Assembly (NCBI RefSeq): GCF_003945595.2
Contig: NW_024104140.1
Span: 1,116,001-1,180,000, forward strand
DNA from: Pipra filicauda
Lineage: Eukaryota; Chordata; Aves; Passeriformes; Pipridae
Length of the DNA stretch: 64,000 bases
Reading direction: 5' to 3'
Under the pieces are notes generated by a model. That model had not been told where the DNA came from and searched no databases. It worked only from the letters and a program-made list of their open reading frames with translations. A program made the position numbers and the translations under genes. Shown piece after piece: positions 42,701 to 52,500 of the stretch (positions within the stretch are counted from its first letter, which is position 1; each line of letters begins with the position of its first letter).

Positions 42701-45700
42701 GTTTACCAGCTGCATTAGGAAAACGAAACTCCATCTCCTCAGAGAAATTAATAGCTCAGAAAATATTCCTGACAGTCCATTATCCATTTGATTTAACTTA
42801 CTGCTTTGTTTGTACTCTCTGTGTGCCAGCCACTCCTTTTTTGTTGACTAGTACTTCCCTCTTGTAATGCAAGGGGTACTTCCCATCAGGCTGCAAATGA
42901 CTTTAAGAAATCCCCACAGCTGGAAGACTCATTCAGCTTACTAAAGGAAGAACCTATTCCCTGTCACATCTTTGCATGTTGCTTGCTGAACTGCTAAGCA
43001 TAAGAACTGCTGTAGTATGTGCATGCTCTGCTGTTGAAAAATAAACCTGACTGAATCCTATAACTGGTAAAATAAGGTAGAACTTAGCTCAGCTTACAGA
43101 TCTGTGTGCTTTGACCCTTCCTGTATCAGAATCTGATACAGGACTTACTAACAGTGGTGCTTACAGAGTTGTCCCATCTTTTAAAGGAGAGAAGCAGATT
43201 TTTGCGGAAGTGAAGAGCAATGGGGTTGAAAGCACTCAAAGCAGCACAATTGGTGTGCTGGTGTCTGTGCACACACCAAGTGAGATGCAACCCTCAGACA
43301 GCTGGCAAGCTACCCTACTGATGTATTTAAGTGAGGATAACAAGACTTCAACCAACATCAGCACCGTCACAGTGAATGCCACCCATTTCCCCAGTCTTAG
43401 AGGTAAACAAATATCATGTAGGCCGCTCACATAACTGATCTTTAGGTTATAATATCTGCTGAAACACTTCTGCTTAGTTGCCTTTTGTTGCAAGAGTGAG
43501 TTTCATTTGCTAACTTTCTAATCTTTTGGGCACTCCTAGATTTTCTGAGGTATCATGGTTTTCTTCTAGGAAAGGTTCTTTCCTAATGCTTTCCTAATGC
43601 CTACACTTTGATCCTGCCTTTAATGGCAGCTGACAAGTGCTGCCTTTTTGGAAAGCTATTAGTCTCAGTGTCCTTGTCTGGATAATGCCAGGCAACAGTT
43701 TCCTTAATGAGATGACTCCAAGACAGCCAACATGACCACATTAATCAGCTGATGAAGTTGCCTAACGAATATGTGCTGCACCACATATCCAAAAGAGGAT
43801 TTCAATTCAGGTTATGGAAGGGATTGCTTGAAATTTAAACTTAGAAAATGTAAGCTGTAGAGCCTTATAAGGGTGCTAGCCATGGGACTTCCTGTGAAAG
43901 CCAGGCTCCAATGTGCTGAAATCACTTTTGAGAAGGTAGACTTACACTCCTGCTAAATTTATTCTTGTTACTCTTTAAATCCAAGTAAAGAGTTTACTTT
44001 CTTTCATTTGTGTTCCTAAAGAGCTGGTGTATGTGACATATTACCTGGATAACAACCAAACCAATCCTTACCTGAAGTGGAAAAATCTAGGAAGCCCTGA
44101 CTTTCCTTCTCCAGAACAGTTCCAGCAAATAAGGGATGCTGAGGTATGACTGTATGTGTTTGCTTGAAGTGTTGTACAGGTAAAGTGCTTGTGAAAAAGA
44201 CAAGAAATCAGACCAGGTTGTCAAAATTTCCTTAGGCCACAGTCATTTACTTCTCACATATGCACAAAAATGCACTTGCAGTCATGCAGAGAAATGTAGC
44301 TGATACACAAGTGATGCCATTGTGTTTATGTTATACAAGAGATTAAATATAGATGACCAACTTCTTTGCTACTGGCCTACCCATAAACTCAAGAGGCACA
44401 GTAGCTCCTGGGGAAGTTCCACTTTCTCTCTGCTTCAGTGAGCTTTGAGACCCTTTCTGTTCTGCCTCCCCAAGTAAGTCACATGGCCCTGTGTATGTTA
44501 CAGAGGGGCCAAACTGCTGCGTTAGAGAGTTGAAATGAACCCCCTTAATAACAGAAAAGAAACAGCTCCCTGAGGTGGAAACTACCCTGTGCAAGTTCAG
44601 AAGACTCCAGGGGCTCACAGGGAGGGCTGCAGTTTCCCCTAATCCTCAGCAGTGCTGAATGCACTGCAGAGGTAATTTAAGGAGTAAGTCCTCTCTGAGA
44701 ACTCCTCTCCTCCCTGTGGATAAAAGCCATGTGGAAATTACTTACTGTGTGTGAGAATATGTCACTTCAGCCCGCTCTCTGATAGTTTCCCTATGCATTC
44801 AAACACATAGGTTAAAATAAAGGAGGCCACCTTCATACCCTTCAGGGCCCACAGAGAGTAGTTGCCTTCTGACTTGGGTATGCAGTACTATGTGTTCTCT
44901 TCCCAGTCACCATGAATGACTAGCACTAAGGCCTGCTGGATGCTGTAGGAGCCATCAGCTCTTCCTTTAAAAGGGCAGCAGTGAGGTTTTAGATGCCCTT
45001 GTCCATCTGGTGAAGCCTCATCCTCAGAGATGTGGCTGTTGTAACTAGCAACAGTTTTCTCTGCACACTATGAAGAGACAGGGGCATGGTTCATAAAGAC
45101 CTGTAGCCTAAAAGGCTACTGGAAGTGACAGAGTGTGACTTAAAGGGCATTTTCCGATCAACCCAGATTGTGAGATGGACAAACCCTCGTGTTTCCTGAA
45201 GAGCTGGAAAACAGGTGTGATAGAAAAGTGTCCCAGCTTGAAGAACTTTGATGGCTCTAAGGCACTTTGCAACACCAACTCTGTTGGAAATTTAGAATCC
45301 CAAAGTAAATACACAGGCACTTTACACTGATTTTACAGTTGGCCTTTGGGTGCTGTGATGAAAGATTGTTCACAACACTACTTTTGGCTCCACAGGACCC
45401 ACTGGCAGCAGGCCCATTCCCACTTCCTGAAGATGGCATCCTGACACTGAAACAAGACTTTCCCATTCCCTCAGTCTTTCTTGTCCACATCTGTGCAAGA
45501 CCCGGATCTGCTCCAGGTCAAGTATGTATTCTACTGTCAGACTCACCAGAAGAGAAACTGCTTCCTGCTTTAAATCTTACTAAGGAGAGCCAGACTAACA
45601 TTTGGATCAACTATTCATTAAAAGACAGTTCTTTCCTTTGATGAGAAGGTTCTCCAAGATATAATTCAAGATAAAGCATTACAGAGCAAGTGGTAGGAGC

Positions 45701-48700
45701 CATCACTGAGATAAATGAAAGTTTATCCATTGATGAAAAATAATAATGCAGTGCTAAAAACTGCAGTATCTTTTTTAAAATCTCATGATATGCCACAAGG
45801 CTTGACAACAGCTCTCCAGTTAACAATTGGTAACTAAAGATAAAATGGAATTGTGGCTGTCATATATTAGACATCTGTATCTGCTCATTCAGTTCATAGT
45901 GGTGCCCAGAGCCTCTGAAGGTCCTCTACAAGGCTGATGGGTGGGAGACATAGGCTACAAAACCACAGAGCCAGGAATTTTGTTTTTTTCACCTGGTCTC
46001 GATGGAAAAAAGTCAAAGCAAATAGTTAGTAAGGAAAGATGAACACAGAAACCTGACGTGGCTGATTGGTTTGTACAGTTTTCTTACGTGTGTTTTGACA
46101 GGTGACTGGTGTTCGTTTGATCCCTCTCACGAAGGGGCAGGTCACTGTGCTGTGGGATGATGATCATGTAAATTCAAAGTAAGTATCTTTTAAAATAAAA
46201 TGGTTACAACTGAGTTACCAATGCATTACTGCCTAAGTTGTCACCAGTCTTACAGAGTGAAACAGGTTCAAAAATTAATGAATAATTGTTCCTTGAGAGA
46301 TGTTACAGTGCATTTGTCTGACAAAATGAACTGTAGGACCTGGATGCACTAACTGTGGAGAGCAACCCTGACTGGTTTGCTGCCTGACCAAAGGAATCTG
46401 CTTGTTTCTCACCAGCATTCAATGGCATTTCTGAGGGACTTGCCTTCAGCATAGCAGGCAGGAAGATTCATGGTGAAAGTTATATTATCACCAGATGCCT
46501 AGGTGGGATCTTGCACATCTCTGTAAGGGATGTGAACAGGAAGACAAAACCTGAAACTCCTTCCTTCAGCAAGCTGTACTGGACTGGAAACTCTGTAGGT
46601 GAACTGTCAGAGATGATCCAGTGTACAACTACACTTCATGAAGCACTGACTTAGATCCTTTTCAAACCAGTCTCCTGTGACTCTTCAGCCTTGATAACCC
46701 GAGTTTGAGAGTAAAAGATGCTTAATATTTTGTGATGCTGCATATACACAATGTGGCGAGTCGGCCTGGCTGTTCTGTGGGCTGTTGGGGCCCTGGTTAT
46801 TTGTTATACTGACAATGCACGCCATCCTACATTTGGTAGGATTGAGTCAACTGACTATTTCCTGGTTTTGGCCTTCTTGTTGAAATGGCCCCAAGACTAG
46901 TATTTGATTGCTCAACACATTATCAGTTATATTTGCTGAGCTGTCTTTCTTTTTTTAGGTGTATAAAGACGTTTGAAGTGGAGTTCTCATCAGATGGAAA
47001 AGCATACCAGCGGGTTAATGCCAAAGACACAATATTCACTCTCTGGGTCTACAGTCCAGGTATGGCAAGAATATGCGTATTAGGTAAACTGTCATGTTGA
47101 TATTGCACTCGTGTGTGAAACATTGTTTAGTAACTATTGAAGGTACATAACTTTCTGGTAACATACACTCCCAACACAAATAAGAGCACATCCCTGCATT
47201 TTAGGACCACATTCTCAGTGAGAGCCTTATTCTCAAGGACAGACACTGATTGACAAATAGTCATGAGGACATTATTAGTAGTATTGCCCTGGATAAATTC
47301 CTTGTCACAGAAGCCAAAGACACCCAACTGCAGGCCTGGGAAGGTCCCTGAGAAGCTAGGCAGCCCTTTTGTAGCTGTTGTAGAAACGTGCAAAAACGAC
47401 CAAAAAAAAAAAAATGGCTCATATGACGGGAGCTTGATGTTGTGCTTTTGAGAGTAAGACTCACAGCAAGGCAAGTCTGAGGTTCAGTCCTGCATGTACT
47501 GACCATGCCTTTGCCAAAATCTGTACAGTGCTCTTGGAGTAGGGCAGTAGAGCAAACTGTAGTAGATAACACTTGTTGTGCACTCCTGAGTCTGGAGGTG
47601 TTAAACTGCCTAAGGGGATAGCATCAGCACACAAATAAGTGAGAGGTCTTGCCCATCTTTCCATAGTTCTGATCTGCCCCGGGGGAAGGTCACACGTTCC
47701 TTTTATGGCTTGGCAATCTTAAGCTATTGAGATGCTCCACTGTAAGGACAGAAGAGGTCATCTCATAAGAAAGTTTCTCCTGGCTATCTGAACATGGGGA
47801 CAAGGAGTGACACCTCTCTTTGCTGTTTCCTAGGGCTTTCTTCTTAGCCCTGACTAGCTGCTTAAGTTGTAAATATTTCACTTTAGAGGGCGGTGAGTTT
47901 CATCTTTGTCAACAAGGCAGAGCTTCTCCCAGAACATGTGGTCATTTCTCCTCAAGTACAGCCAGCATGCAATAGAAGCCTATCCAGATCAAACACCCAA
48001 GTGAAAGAAGATAGCGTTGTTTTATTTGGGTATTTTTTGGTTTTGTTTTTGTTTTTTTTTTTTTTTTTGCTTAACCAGATGTGGTCTATTCTGCAGCATG
48101 ACTGTCTAACAGGTATTGATAATAAACACTGATGAGAGCTCTGTGAAACACAAACAGACCTTGCCTCACAGTGATACTAATAAAGAGCAATTCAGAGATG
48201 GTTTTGGCAGAAACACTAGCTCATCTTAACCTGAGAAAATCTTAACATGAGCAGGGGGTGCATAATAAAGTTCATGGCTATTATTGCAATATAAAGGCTA
48301 CATAGGTAAACAAAAACTAAATCAGGGCTAAGGCAGATCTCTGAAATTAGTATTCATTATTATATTATATTACAATATTAAATACCAGTTTTATTTGTTT
48401 GTTTCAAAAACAACAAATAGAAAAAAAAGACTACTCAAAAAAATCTCATGTCTCAGCAGCCTTTATTGCTAGGTACTTCCTCCTCGCCCATTATTTCTAG
48501 CATCCTTTTTCTTAAAGAAAAAAATACTAAAGCACACATAAAAATCATGTAAAGAGATAAAAAACCACCAAATTTATATTGCTTGTGGGGTCAAAGAGTC
48601 TGCTACGGAAAGCTGTGTTCTTTGAACTGGATCAAGGATGAAAATCAGCAGAACCACAGAACATCAACTTACCTGCCTTTAAAGTAAGTGGTGCTGCTTC

Positions 48701-49259
48701 CTGAGTTGGGCACAGGGTTTTCAGTCAGCCTGCGTGCTTCTTGTTCTGCTTCTTTGTTGATCCTGTCCCCACATAACTGTTTGAAAGGCACAATTCAGGC
48801 AGAAAAGTTAAGTCAGAAAAAAGAAGGAAATTACTAGTTGTTTGTTGCAGAAGATGTCATCGTGTTCTTCTTCCAGAGGGACTGCTGGTAAAGCAGTCCT
48901 GTAGCTGTACTTGCAAATCCTAATGAGGAGGGAGGAGGTCCTTGGTGCAAGAAGGCAAAACCGCTAGTACTTGGCCATGGGGAATTTGTAATTGTTTTTA
49001 GTTAGACACACACAGACACATTTACAGACGGCGCAGAACTGATTTCCCCAGCCCATTCCACAAACCTGCATTTTACAGGAGTAGCGCCTGCTTCACATCC
49101 TCCAGGTACCACAGGTGTCAGCGTTTCACAGTGACATTTCTAACCTTTTCATTTGCAGGAAGCTCAGTCTCCGGCTTTTACAGAGTGCGTGCCATTGACT
49201 ACTGGGGGAAGGCAGGCCCGTCCTCTCTTCCCGTGGAGTATGTTGAAGCTTTCAAGTGA
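6589..49259 (+). CDS. IDUA: Alpha-L-iduronidase (14 coding exons, full gene span)
   Basis: This is the lysosomal glycoside hydrolase (family GH39) that removes terminal alpha-L-iduronate from dermatan and heparan sulfate. The 14 exons join in frame to 1896 bases, or 631 residues plus stop (human 653). A short hydrophobic signal peptide fills about residues 1-16. The catalytic barrel follows, with acid/base Glu170 in WNEP (human E182) and nucleophile Glu287 in IYNDEADP (human E299). Human H58, H262, K264, D349 and R363 correspond to His47, His250, Lys252, Asp337 and Arg351. Sequons include Asn98, Asn178 and Asn360. A beta-sandwich and a fibronectin-like C-terminus complete it. The start has an excellent Kozak context (GCCGCCATGG). 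Human W402 is Phe390 here. SLC26A1 lies antisense in intron 2. Human residue numbers are from memory. Confidence 0.97.
6714..9868 (+). other. IDUA: IDUA intron 1
   Basis: Donor GTAAGC, acceptor TTTTCCTGAAG. It holds T-rich low complexity at about 7612-7760 and no gene or mobile element that I recognise. Confidence 0.85.
9869..10009 (+). CDS. IDUA: IDUA coding exon 2
   Basis: Encodes residues 42-89: [20 protein letters not shown], then [20 protein letters not shown] and LLELVALR. Includes active-site His47. The donor is AG|GTAAGC, splitting Arg89. Confidence 0.97.
10010..15160 (+). other. IDUA: IDUA intron 2, part upstream of SLC26A1
   Basis: About 5 kb without a recognisable gene. Open frames of up to 140 codons (for example on - at 11156-10734) resemble nothing known. 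Two tandem short hairpins at 14042-14087 are listed separately. Confidence 0.6.
14042..14087. repeat. Two tandem hairpins sharing one loop
   Basis: GAAGCTCT / AGAGCTTC (14042-14049 and 14056-14063) and GACTCT / AGAGTC (14070-14075 and 14082-14087) are perfect stems. Both enclose the same six-base loop, GTTTCT. A core of CTCTGTTTCTAGAG is repeated directly. Confidence 0.8.
15179..15184 (-). terminator. SLC26A1: Polyadenylation signal for SLC26A1
   Basis: AATAAA on -, about 510 bases past the SLC26A1 stop. It is the first clear signal downstream and implies a 3' UTR from 15690 to about 15160. Confidence 0.6.
15691..17211 (-). CDS. SLC26A1: SLC26A1 coding exon 2 (C-terminal 506 residues)
   Basis: The acceptor is TTTCCTCAG|GTT, so the exon begins [17 protein letters not shown]. 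It contains most of the membrane domain and all of the STAS domain, and ends QKLPADCSV before TAA at 15693-15691. Packing the bulk of the protein into one large last exon matches the mammalian gene. Confidence 0.97.
   Translation of the reverse strand, partial: VLMGIFRLGFVSMYLSESVLDGFATGASLTILTAQVKYLIGIKIPRSQGHGMLVITWINIFRNISQANLCDVITSAICIVVLVTAKELGDRYKHKLKFPLPTELVVIVVATLVSHYGKLNEVYASSVSGAIPTGFIPPEVPQFNLMLRVAVDALPLALVSFAFTVSLSEMCAKKYAYTIRANQEMFAVGFCNIIPSFFHSFATSAALAKTLVKTSTGCQTQVSGVISAMVVLLVLLFLAPLFYSLQKCVLACIIIVSLRGALRKFRDVPARYHVNKVDTLVWVITVSASALVSTEIGLLVGMVFSMLCIVVRTQRPRTALLGQIQDTGFYEDDLEYENLTTVPKVKIFRFEGPLYYANKNYFLKSLYRLTNLDPNLEAARRKKYEKKEKQHLQKGNHRTANGLGIGETTLQLVPKQIDFQALVVDCSSISFLDTTGVNTLKEILKDYKNLNISVLLACCNPSVIDSLKRGGYFGGDFGSMQEMLFYSIHNAVLFAKDQKLPADCSV
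15691..19208 (-). CDS. SLC26A1: SLC26A1 sulfate/oxalate anion exchanger (full coding span)
   Basis: Plasma-membrane SLC26 exchanger (SAT-1) that transports sulfate, oxalate and bicarbonate. Two coding exons join in phase 0 to 713 residues (human 701). Exon 1 holds the N-terminal cytoplasmic region and the SLC26 signature ([20 protein letters not shown], residues 79-98). It also has a loop around residues 150-190 with sequons NDS, NTT and NLT. Exon 2 holds the remaining membrane segments, including [14 protein letters not shown] and [16 protein letters not shown]-terminal STAS domain follows (about 548-700: [20 protein letters not shown] and [15 protein letters not shown]), with a basic insert at about 588-604. 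The start at 19208 is the first Met after an in-frame TAA. The whole gene lies antisense inside IDUA intron 2. Confidence 0.97.
17212..18587 (-). other. SLC26A1: SLC26A1 intron between coding exons
   Basis: Donor CAG|GTAAGTGG at 18588/18587 and acceptor at 17212, phase 0. It contains an AT dinucleotide run at about 17912-17940 and nothing else recognised. Confidence 0.9.
17912..17940. repeat. AT microsatellite
   Basis: Alternating AT tract interrupted once by TACAT. Confidence 0.9.
18588..19208 (-). CDS. SLC26A1: SLC26A1 coding exon 1 (N-terminal 207 residues)
   Basis: Begins [18 protein letters not shown] and ends [11 protein letters not shown] at the donor. Further Met codons at residues 10 and 20 are possible weaker starts. 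An acceptor-like TTCACATTGCAG places the exon's 5' edge at about 19236. A separate non-coding first exon is therefore likely upstream on -, but I could not locate it. Confidence 0.96.
19237..34536 (+). other. IDUA: IDUA intron 2, part between SLC26A1 and a CR1 copy
   Basis: About 15 kb of AT-rich DNA. It must contain the promoter and 5' exon of SLC26A1, which I could not place. There is a CT/CA microsatellite at about 30632-30660. Unassigned open frames occur, the longest on - at 23597-23043 (184 codons) and 34432-34013 (139 codons). No protein family is recognised. Confidence 0.55.
30632..30660. repeat. CT then CA microsatellite
   Basis: A CTCTCT run, then TTTCCCCC, then a short ACACACA run, in IDUA intron 2. 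Confidence 0.85.
34537..34640 (-). mobile_element. CR1 LINE, short 3' end fragment
   Basis: On + it begins AGAATCACAGAATATGCTGA and continues GTTGGAAGGGACC, then ATTGAGTCCGACCC and TGCACAGGACC. This is the familiar reverse complement of a CR1 3' end. It is about 100 bases long and heavily truncated. Confidence 0.8.
34641..37143 (+). other. IDUA: IDUA intron 2, 3' part
   Basis: It ends at acceptor TGTATTCTTCAG. An unassigned 126-codon open frame lies on + at 35723-36103. Its hydrophobic first half suggests nothing I can name, and I take it as chance. Confidence 0.6.
37144..37226 (+). CDS. IDUA: IDUA coding exon 3
   Basis: Encodes [20 protein letters not shown] and WENKLIPG (residues 90-117), with the conserved glycosylation sequon NFT at Asn98. 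The donor is CCAG|GTAAGG. Confidence 0.95.
37848..37955 (+). CDS. IDUA: IDUA coding exon 4
   Basis: Encodes [20 protein letters not shown] and [15 protein letters not shown] (residues 118-152). Acceptor TTTTTTAG, donor ATAG|GTAAGT. Confidence 0.96.
38438..38534. repeat. AT-rich nested inverted repeat (cruciform-prone)
   Basis: ATTTCCCTCATTATT at 38438-38452 is the exact reverse complement of 38520-38534. Inside it CAATATTTT / AAAATATTG (38455-38463 and 38471-38479) forms a second perfect stem. A third AT palindrome built from AATATTATT and AATAATATT fills the rest. It lies in IDUA intron 4, about 125 bases before exon 5. Confidence 0.85.
38660..38755 (+). CDS. IDUA: IDUA coding exon 5 (catalytic acid/base)
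   Basis: Encodes [20 protein letters not shown] then [13 protein letters not shown] (residues 153-185). It contains catalytic Glu170 and the sequon at Asn178. The acceptor CTCCTACAG gives Asp153, where human has Gly. Confidence 0.97.
39320..39522 (+). CDS. IDUA: IDUA coding exon 6
   Basis: Encodes [20 protein letters not shown] through [20 protein letters not shown] and K (residues 186-252). Includes active-site His250 and Lys252. The donor AAG|GTTAGT is slightly weak. Confidence 0.97.
39947..40126 (+). CDS. IDUA: IDUA coding exon 7 (catalytic nucleophile)
   Basis: Encodes 60 residues (253-312) that start [20 protein letters not shown] and end [12 protein letters not shown]. The nucleophile is Glu287 in [12 protein letters not shown]. 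Phase 0 at both ends. Confidence 0.97.
40666..40704. repeat. 13-base tandem repeat, three copies
   Basis: The unit TAATTACTGATAG is repeated about three times head to tail in IDUA intron 7. Confidence 0.85.
41660..42212 (+). mobile_element. Probable solo LTR in IDUA intron 7
   Basis: On + this block has a poly-C tract (about 41708-41718) and a TATA-like TATTATAAAATG (about 42073). AATAAA follows at about 42140, within GGCAAAATAAACCCTTTC, then a U5-like stretch ending near ATTCCACGGCAACA. The order U3, TATA, poly-A signal and short U5 is that of a retroviral LTR. The limits are approximate, and no target duplication or retroviral gene is seen. It ends about 160 bases before exon 8. Confidence 0.5.
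42375..42591 (+). CDS. IDUA: IDUA coding exon 8
   Basis: Encodes [20 protein letters not shown] through [14 protein letters not shown] (residues 313-384). Includes Asp337 and Arg351 of the active site and the sequons NNT, NYT and NNT. Confidence 0.97.
43187..43402 (+). CDS. IDUA: IDUA coding exon 9
   Basis: Encodes [20 protein letters not shown] through NATHFPSLR. Phe390 stands where human has W402. Sequons NKT, NIS and NAT cluster near its end. The acceptor is ATCTTTTAAAG. Confidence 0.95.
44022..44143 (+). CDS. IDUA: IDUA coding exon 10
   Basis: Encodes [20 protein letters not shown] and [20 protein letters not shown], ending in Glu. The donor is GAG|GTATGA. Confidence 0.96.
44144..45395 (+). 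other. IDUA: IDUA intron 10
   Basis: About 1.25 kb, acceptor GGCTCCACAG. No gene or element is recognised. The other IDUA introns over 300 bases (37227-37847, 37956-38659, 38756-39319, 39523-39946, 42592-43186, 43403-44021, 45522-46101 and 46179-46958) likewise hold nothing I recognise apart from the repeat at 38438-38534. Confidence 0.8.
45396..45521 (+). CDS. IDUA: IDUA coding exon 11
   Basis: Encodes [20 protein letters not shown] and [20 protein letters not shown], ending GQ. Phase 0 at both ends, donor CAA|GTATGT. This is the linker into the C-terminal fibronectin-like domain. Confidence 0.96.
46102..46178 (+). CDS. IDUA: IDUA coding exon 12
   Basis: Encodes [20 protein letters not shown] then DHVNS, with a split Lys codon at AA|GTAAGT. 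Confidence 0.96.
46959..47059 (+). CDS. IDUA: IDUA coding exon 13
   Basis: Encodes [20 protein letters not shown] and [13 protein letters not shown]. Acceptor TTTTTTTAG, donor CCAG|GTATGG. Confidence 0.96.
47060..49158 (+). other. IDUA: IDUA intron 13
   Basis: About 2.1 kb with a T-rich run at about 48031-48069 and no recognised gene or element. Confidence 0.8.
49159..49259 (+). CDS. IDUA: IDUA coding exon 14 and stop
   Basis: Encodes [20 protein letters not shown] and [12 protein letters not shown], then TGA at 49257-49259. Confidence 0.97.
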
Positions 49260-49329
49260 CCCTGAAGAGTGGTGCCTGGCTTGGTGTCAGACTGGTGTAT
49301 GTTCCCTGCAAATGACAAGCCCCCAGAAA

Positions 49330-49526
49330 AATAAACTCCTCCCAGGCTGAGGAGGGAGTATGGAAAGGACCCGATGAAGCAAGTTAGGAATGCAAGTTAG
49401 AAGCAACTGCCCCTATTAACTCTTCATAGCACTAAAGACAGCATTGTCAAACAGCCACAACTGACAACCCAACTGGCTGCCATAGGACTGGGATTCAGTT
49501 TGTTAACTAGGAATTATGGGAATAAA
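49330..49526 (+). terminator. IDUA: IDUA polyadenylation signals
   Basis: AATAAA occurs at 49330-49335, only 71 bases after the stop, and again at 49521-49526. Either could serve, giving a very short or a short 3' UTR. Confidence 0.6.
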
Positions 49527-49550
49527 TATTTATTGTTCCCTGTTTTACAC

Positions 49551-52500
49551 TGAGCTAATGGCCAGGACAAGCAAAGATTTATAGAGGTCACAAACTGCAG
49601 CAGGAACAGGTCCATTGCTTCACTGTGTGAGTGAGGATGGCAGCAGAGACCTGATTGAGAGTAAACTGCCTGCCTTAGCTGGCAGGCTGTCTTGATATAA
49701 TGGTTTGATGGAAAAGTGCCCAGCAACCAAACACATCCAAAGCATGAGGTGAAGGATCCCTTCTTCCCTGCTGGTTAGTCACAGCAGGTTATTTCAGATC
49801 AGTTGCCATGTCTTCAGGTGTATGAGGTTTTTCACTCTCTCACAGAGGGGTTTCCACCCAGCTCTCTCAGCATTTGTGACTGTTCCTGGCATGCCACAGC
49901 TATTTGCCATAGGCAGAGGAAGGGATAGCAGCTCATCCTCAGAGGGGAAGGTGCACAGAGAGCCCTAGGCTCCAAAATTCCTGCCTTTTCTGTTTTCTGT
50001 TTTTGCCCAAGTCGCCTCTTTGCACGATGGCCATGAGCCACTGCCTCTTTGTGGTAGAGGCTCTAACCCTGAAAGTCCCTCTTCCTCTCCATTGCTGTCA
50101 CCATTACTGTCACCTAGCTTGGCGTCCTACAGCCCTTACAGGTGAGGTCTCCCCCCAGCACGCCTTGCCTCTCAGACTGTAAGTCACCACTTGGTTTTGG
50201 ATAATCAGGAGAAAGCTGAAACACCAGTTAGAGCCTTTTGTGTTTTCGTATTACAGGAGAGCACACTCTTGAATGCAGCAGGGCTGCTACTCACAACAAC
50301 TTAGGAAATTAACCAAGAACAGTTTGAGCTTCTGTGCTTTGCAAGGGATGTGCACAAGTGTGAGATAGCCCTAGATCGTGGGCTACAGAACACTGCTGGC
50401 TGTGCTTGCAGCTGCCAAACACTTTATGTAAACAGCAAAGTTCCCTGAAATTGCAGGGGTGTTTTTTTACTCTCCCCTTTTCACAATTGGCACAGTTTGA
50501 GCTATGCCTCTAAAACACTTGTAGAAAGAAGGATAATGCCAGTGAAAACAGCTGGAGTGTTTTCCATAAGGGGACTGACTTTGTCACACAAACAAATCCC
50601 CTACTGCTTTCTTTGCTGACATCAGCCACCTCACCAACATAACAAAGACTGTGTATTTGATGAAACATTGAGGTCTCAGAGAAAAACAAAAACAAAAACA
50701 AAACCAACAAGTTTGCACAGTAGGAGAGAGCTGAATTACCTCAAATGCCCTCACTTTTACAGCACAGAAAAGAAGCATATACAAAAAGCCAGTACAGGCT
50801 GAGGTGTGGCCTTGTATCTCCTTGCCTTCTGATTACTTGTTCATATGCTTATACCGAAAATTAGCCTTAAAAGATTAATTTTGTCACAGAATTGAGGTGA
50901 AACATTTCTTGCCTCACTAAAGCTTGAATAGGGGTCACGTGTCACATTCTAATCTTCCAATTCCTCGTCCATAAGGCAGAACAGAAAAGGGCCATGGAGC
51001 CTACTGAAGCGATAACCTTCTCAGTTTTGGAAAAGTTACTGCTAAGTTCTACTTGGATGGAGATAGTAAAAATGCATTTTCAAGTTGTTATAGCTGTCCC
51101 TAAGTGAAGAATCAGAATACACATTTAAATAAAATCTAGCAGTTAAGGCATATTGTTTTGCTAGTATGAGGTGGAACAACAACAAAAAATTATTTAGAGA
51201 AATATTAATTATAGGGATTTGAGAGATTTTAGTGTGTCTGAAGCAGGGAAATATACAGGAGCTTGAGAGGACAGTTGACCCTGTTAGAATGTCCTACCTG
51301 AGTAGCCTTCTGGTTTAAAATTTTCCCACACTGGCAATCAGAATATAGCAATCTTTATCAAACTAAGGACAATGCACCAGCTACAACTGTTTGAAAAAAA
51401 AAAGAAACGTAGGTGTTGTGAAGAGTATTGATTTTATTATTCAGGGATATAGAAGAAAATATAAGTGCAAACCATGAAAAATAGAAGATTTCTTCTAAAA
51501 ATCTTCTTTGCTGCTATGGTATAAACTTATTCCCTTAAGGAATAGGTGTGTATAAACAATTACAGAGAGAAGATAATTTGATATTTACAGGCTTGAATGT
51601 ATTTCAAACGAAGTATAGAAGTTTCGGAATGCCCTTGTCTTTTCTCTAATTTAACGTCTACAGAAGAACATTATTTAATACTTGAAACTTGAGATTTCTG
51701 TAACGCTCTGTTGCTGACTCTGTCTGATATTGCTTTCAAAATTGCATGTTTAACTAATCTCCCCTGTTGCCAGGCAGTGATCAGCCCCCCATCACAGTCT
51801 GAGTAGCAGGTGCTTAGTAGCTCTGTAGTATCAGAACCAAAGCAAGATTGCAGAGCAGTCAGGTGTATCTCTTGCTGGCCATAAATCCAAGTAAGAAAAT
51901 CTAGCTGCATCTGCAAGATAGGATTGTTTGCCTGCACTTCAAGCAAAACCTTCTGAGGGGATATAACAATATTGCAACCATATAACAATTTTGCAACTGA
52001 AAGAATCTTTCAGCTGAGTGTTTTATTTTGTCTGATTGTGTATATGCTGCATTTGTTACCATGTTTTATGCTATCCAATAAAACCAGTTTTTAATCTTTC
52101 ACATGAACCCTGTAAAAACAGGATCTGATCGTTGTGTTGTAGAAACTGCTTAAAACTCTTGTGTCAAAAACTAAATCTTGGGAATTAAAGACTGTTCTCA
52201 AGGATTGTCATGGTTTAACCGCAGCCAGCAACCAAGTACCACACAGCAGCTCGCTGCCTCTACCAGCGCAAGGTATAAAGGATACCTTGACTGGTGCGTG
52301 TTCCAACGTGACATAAAAATGAAGCGTGAAAAGTACTTTACCATAAAAAATTTCAAGGCTTAAGTAGAAACCTAAGTGCGTGTAATTGCCTCAGATACCA
52401 TAGCCCAGGGGAAACTGGTCGAACTCAACAGGGTATCATAGTGTCATATCTCAGGGCTTGCAGTGTCCTTGCTGGGAGGAGGCTCACTGGTGTGTGAAGG

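Noticed and set aside
51671..51988. 105-codon open frame on - between IDUA and purpurin
   Set aside because: It looks somewhat protein-like, and I considered a decayed viral or cellular gene. I can match it to nothing, and there is no supporting splice site or promoter.
52070..52085. AATAAA on + near 52076 as the end of an unseen gene
   Set aside because: No exon on + upstream of it can be recognised, and isolated AATAAA occurs often in AT-rich DNA.
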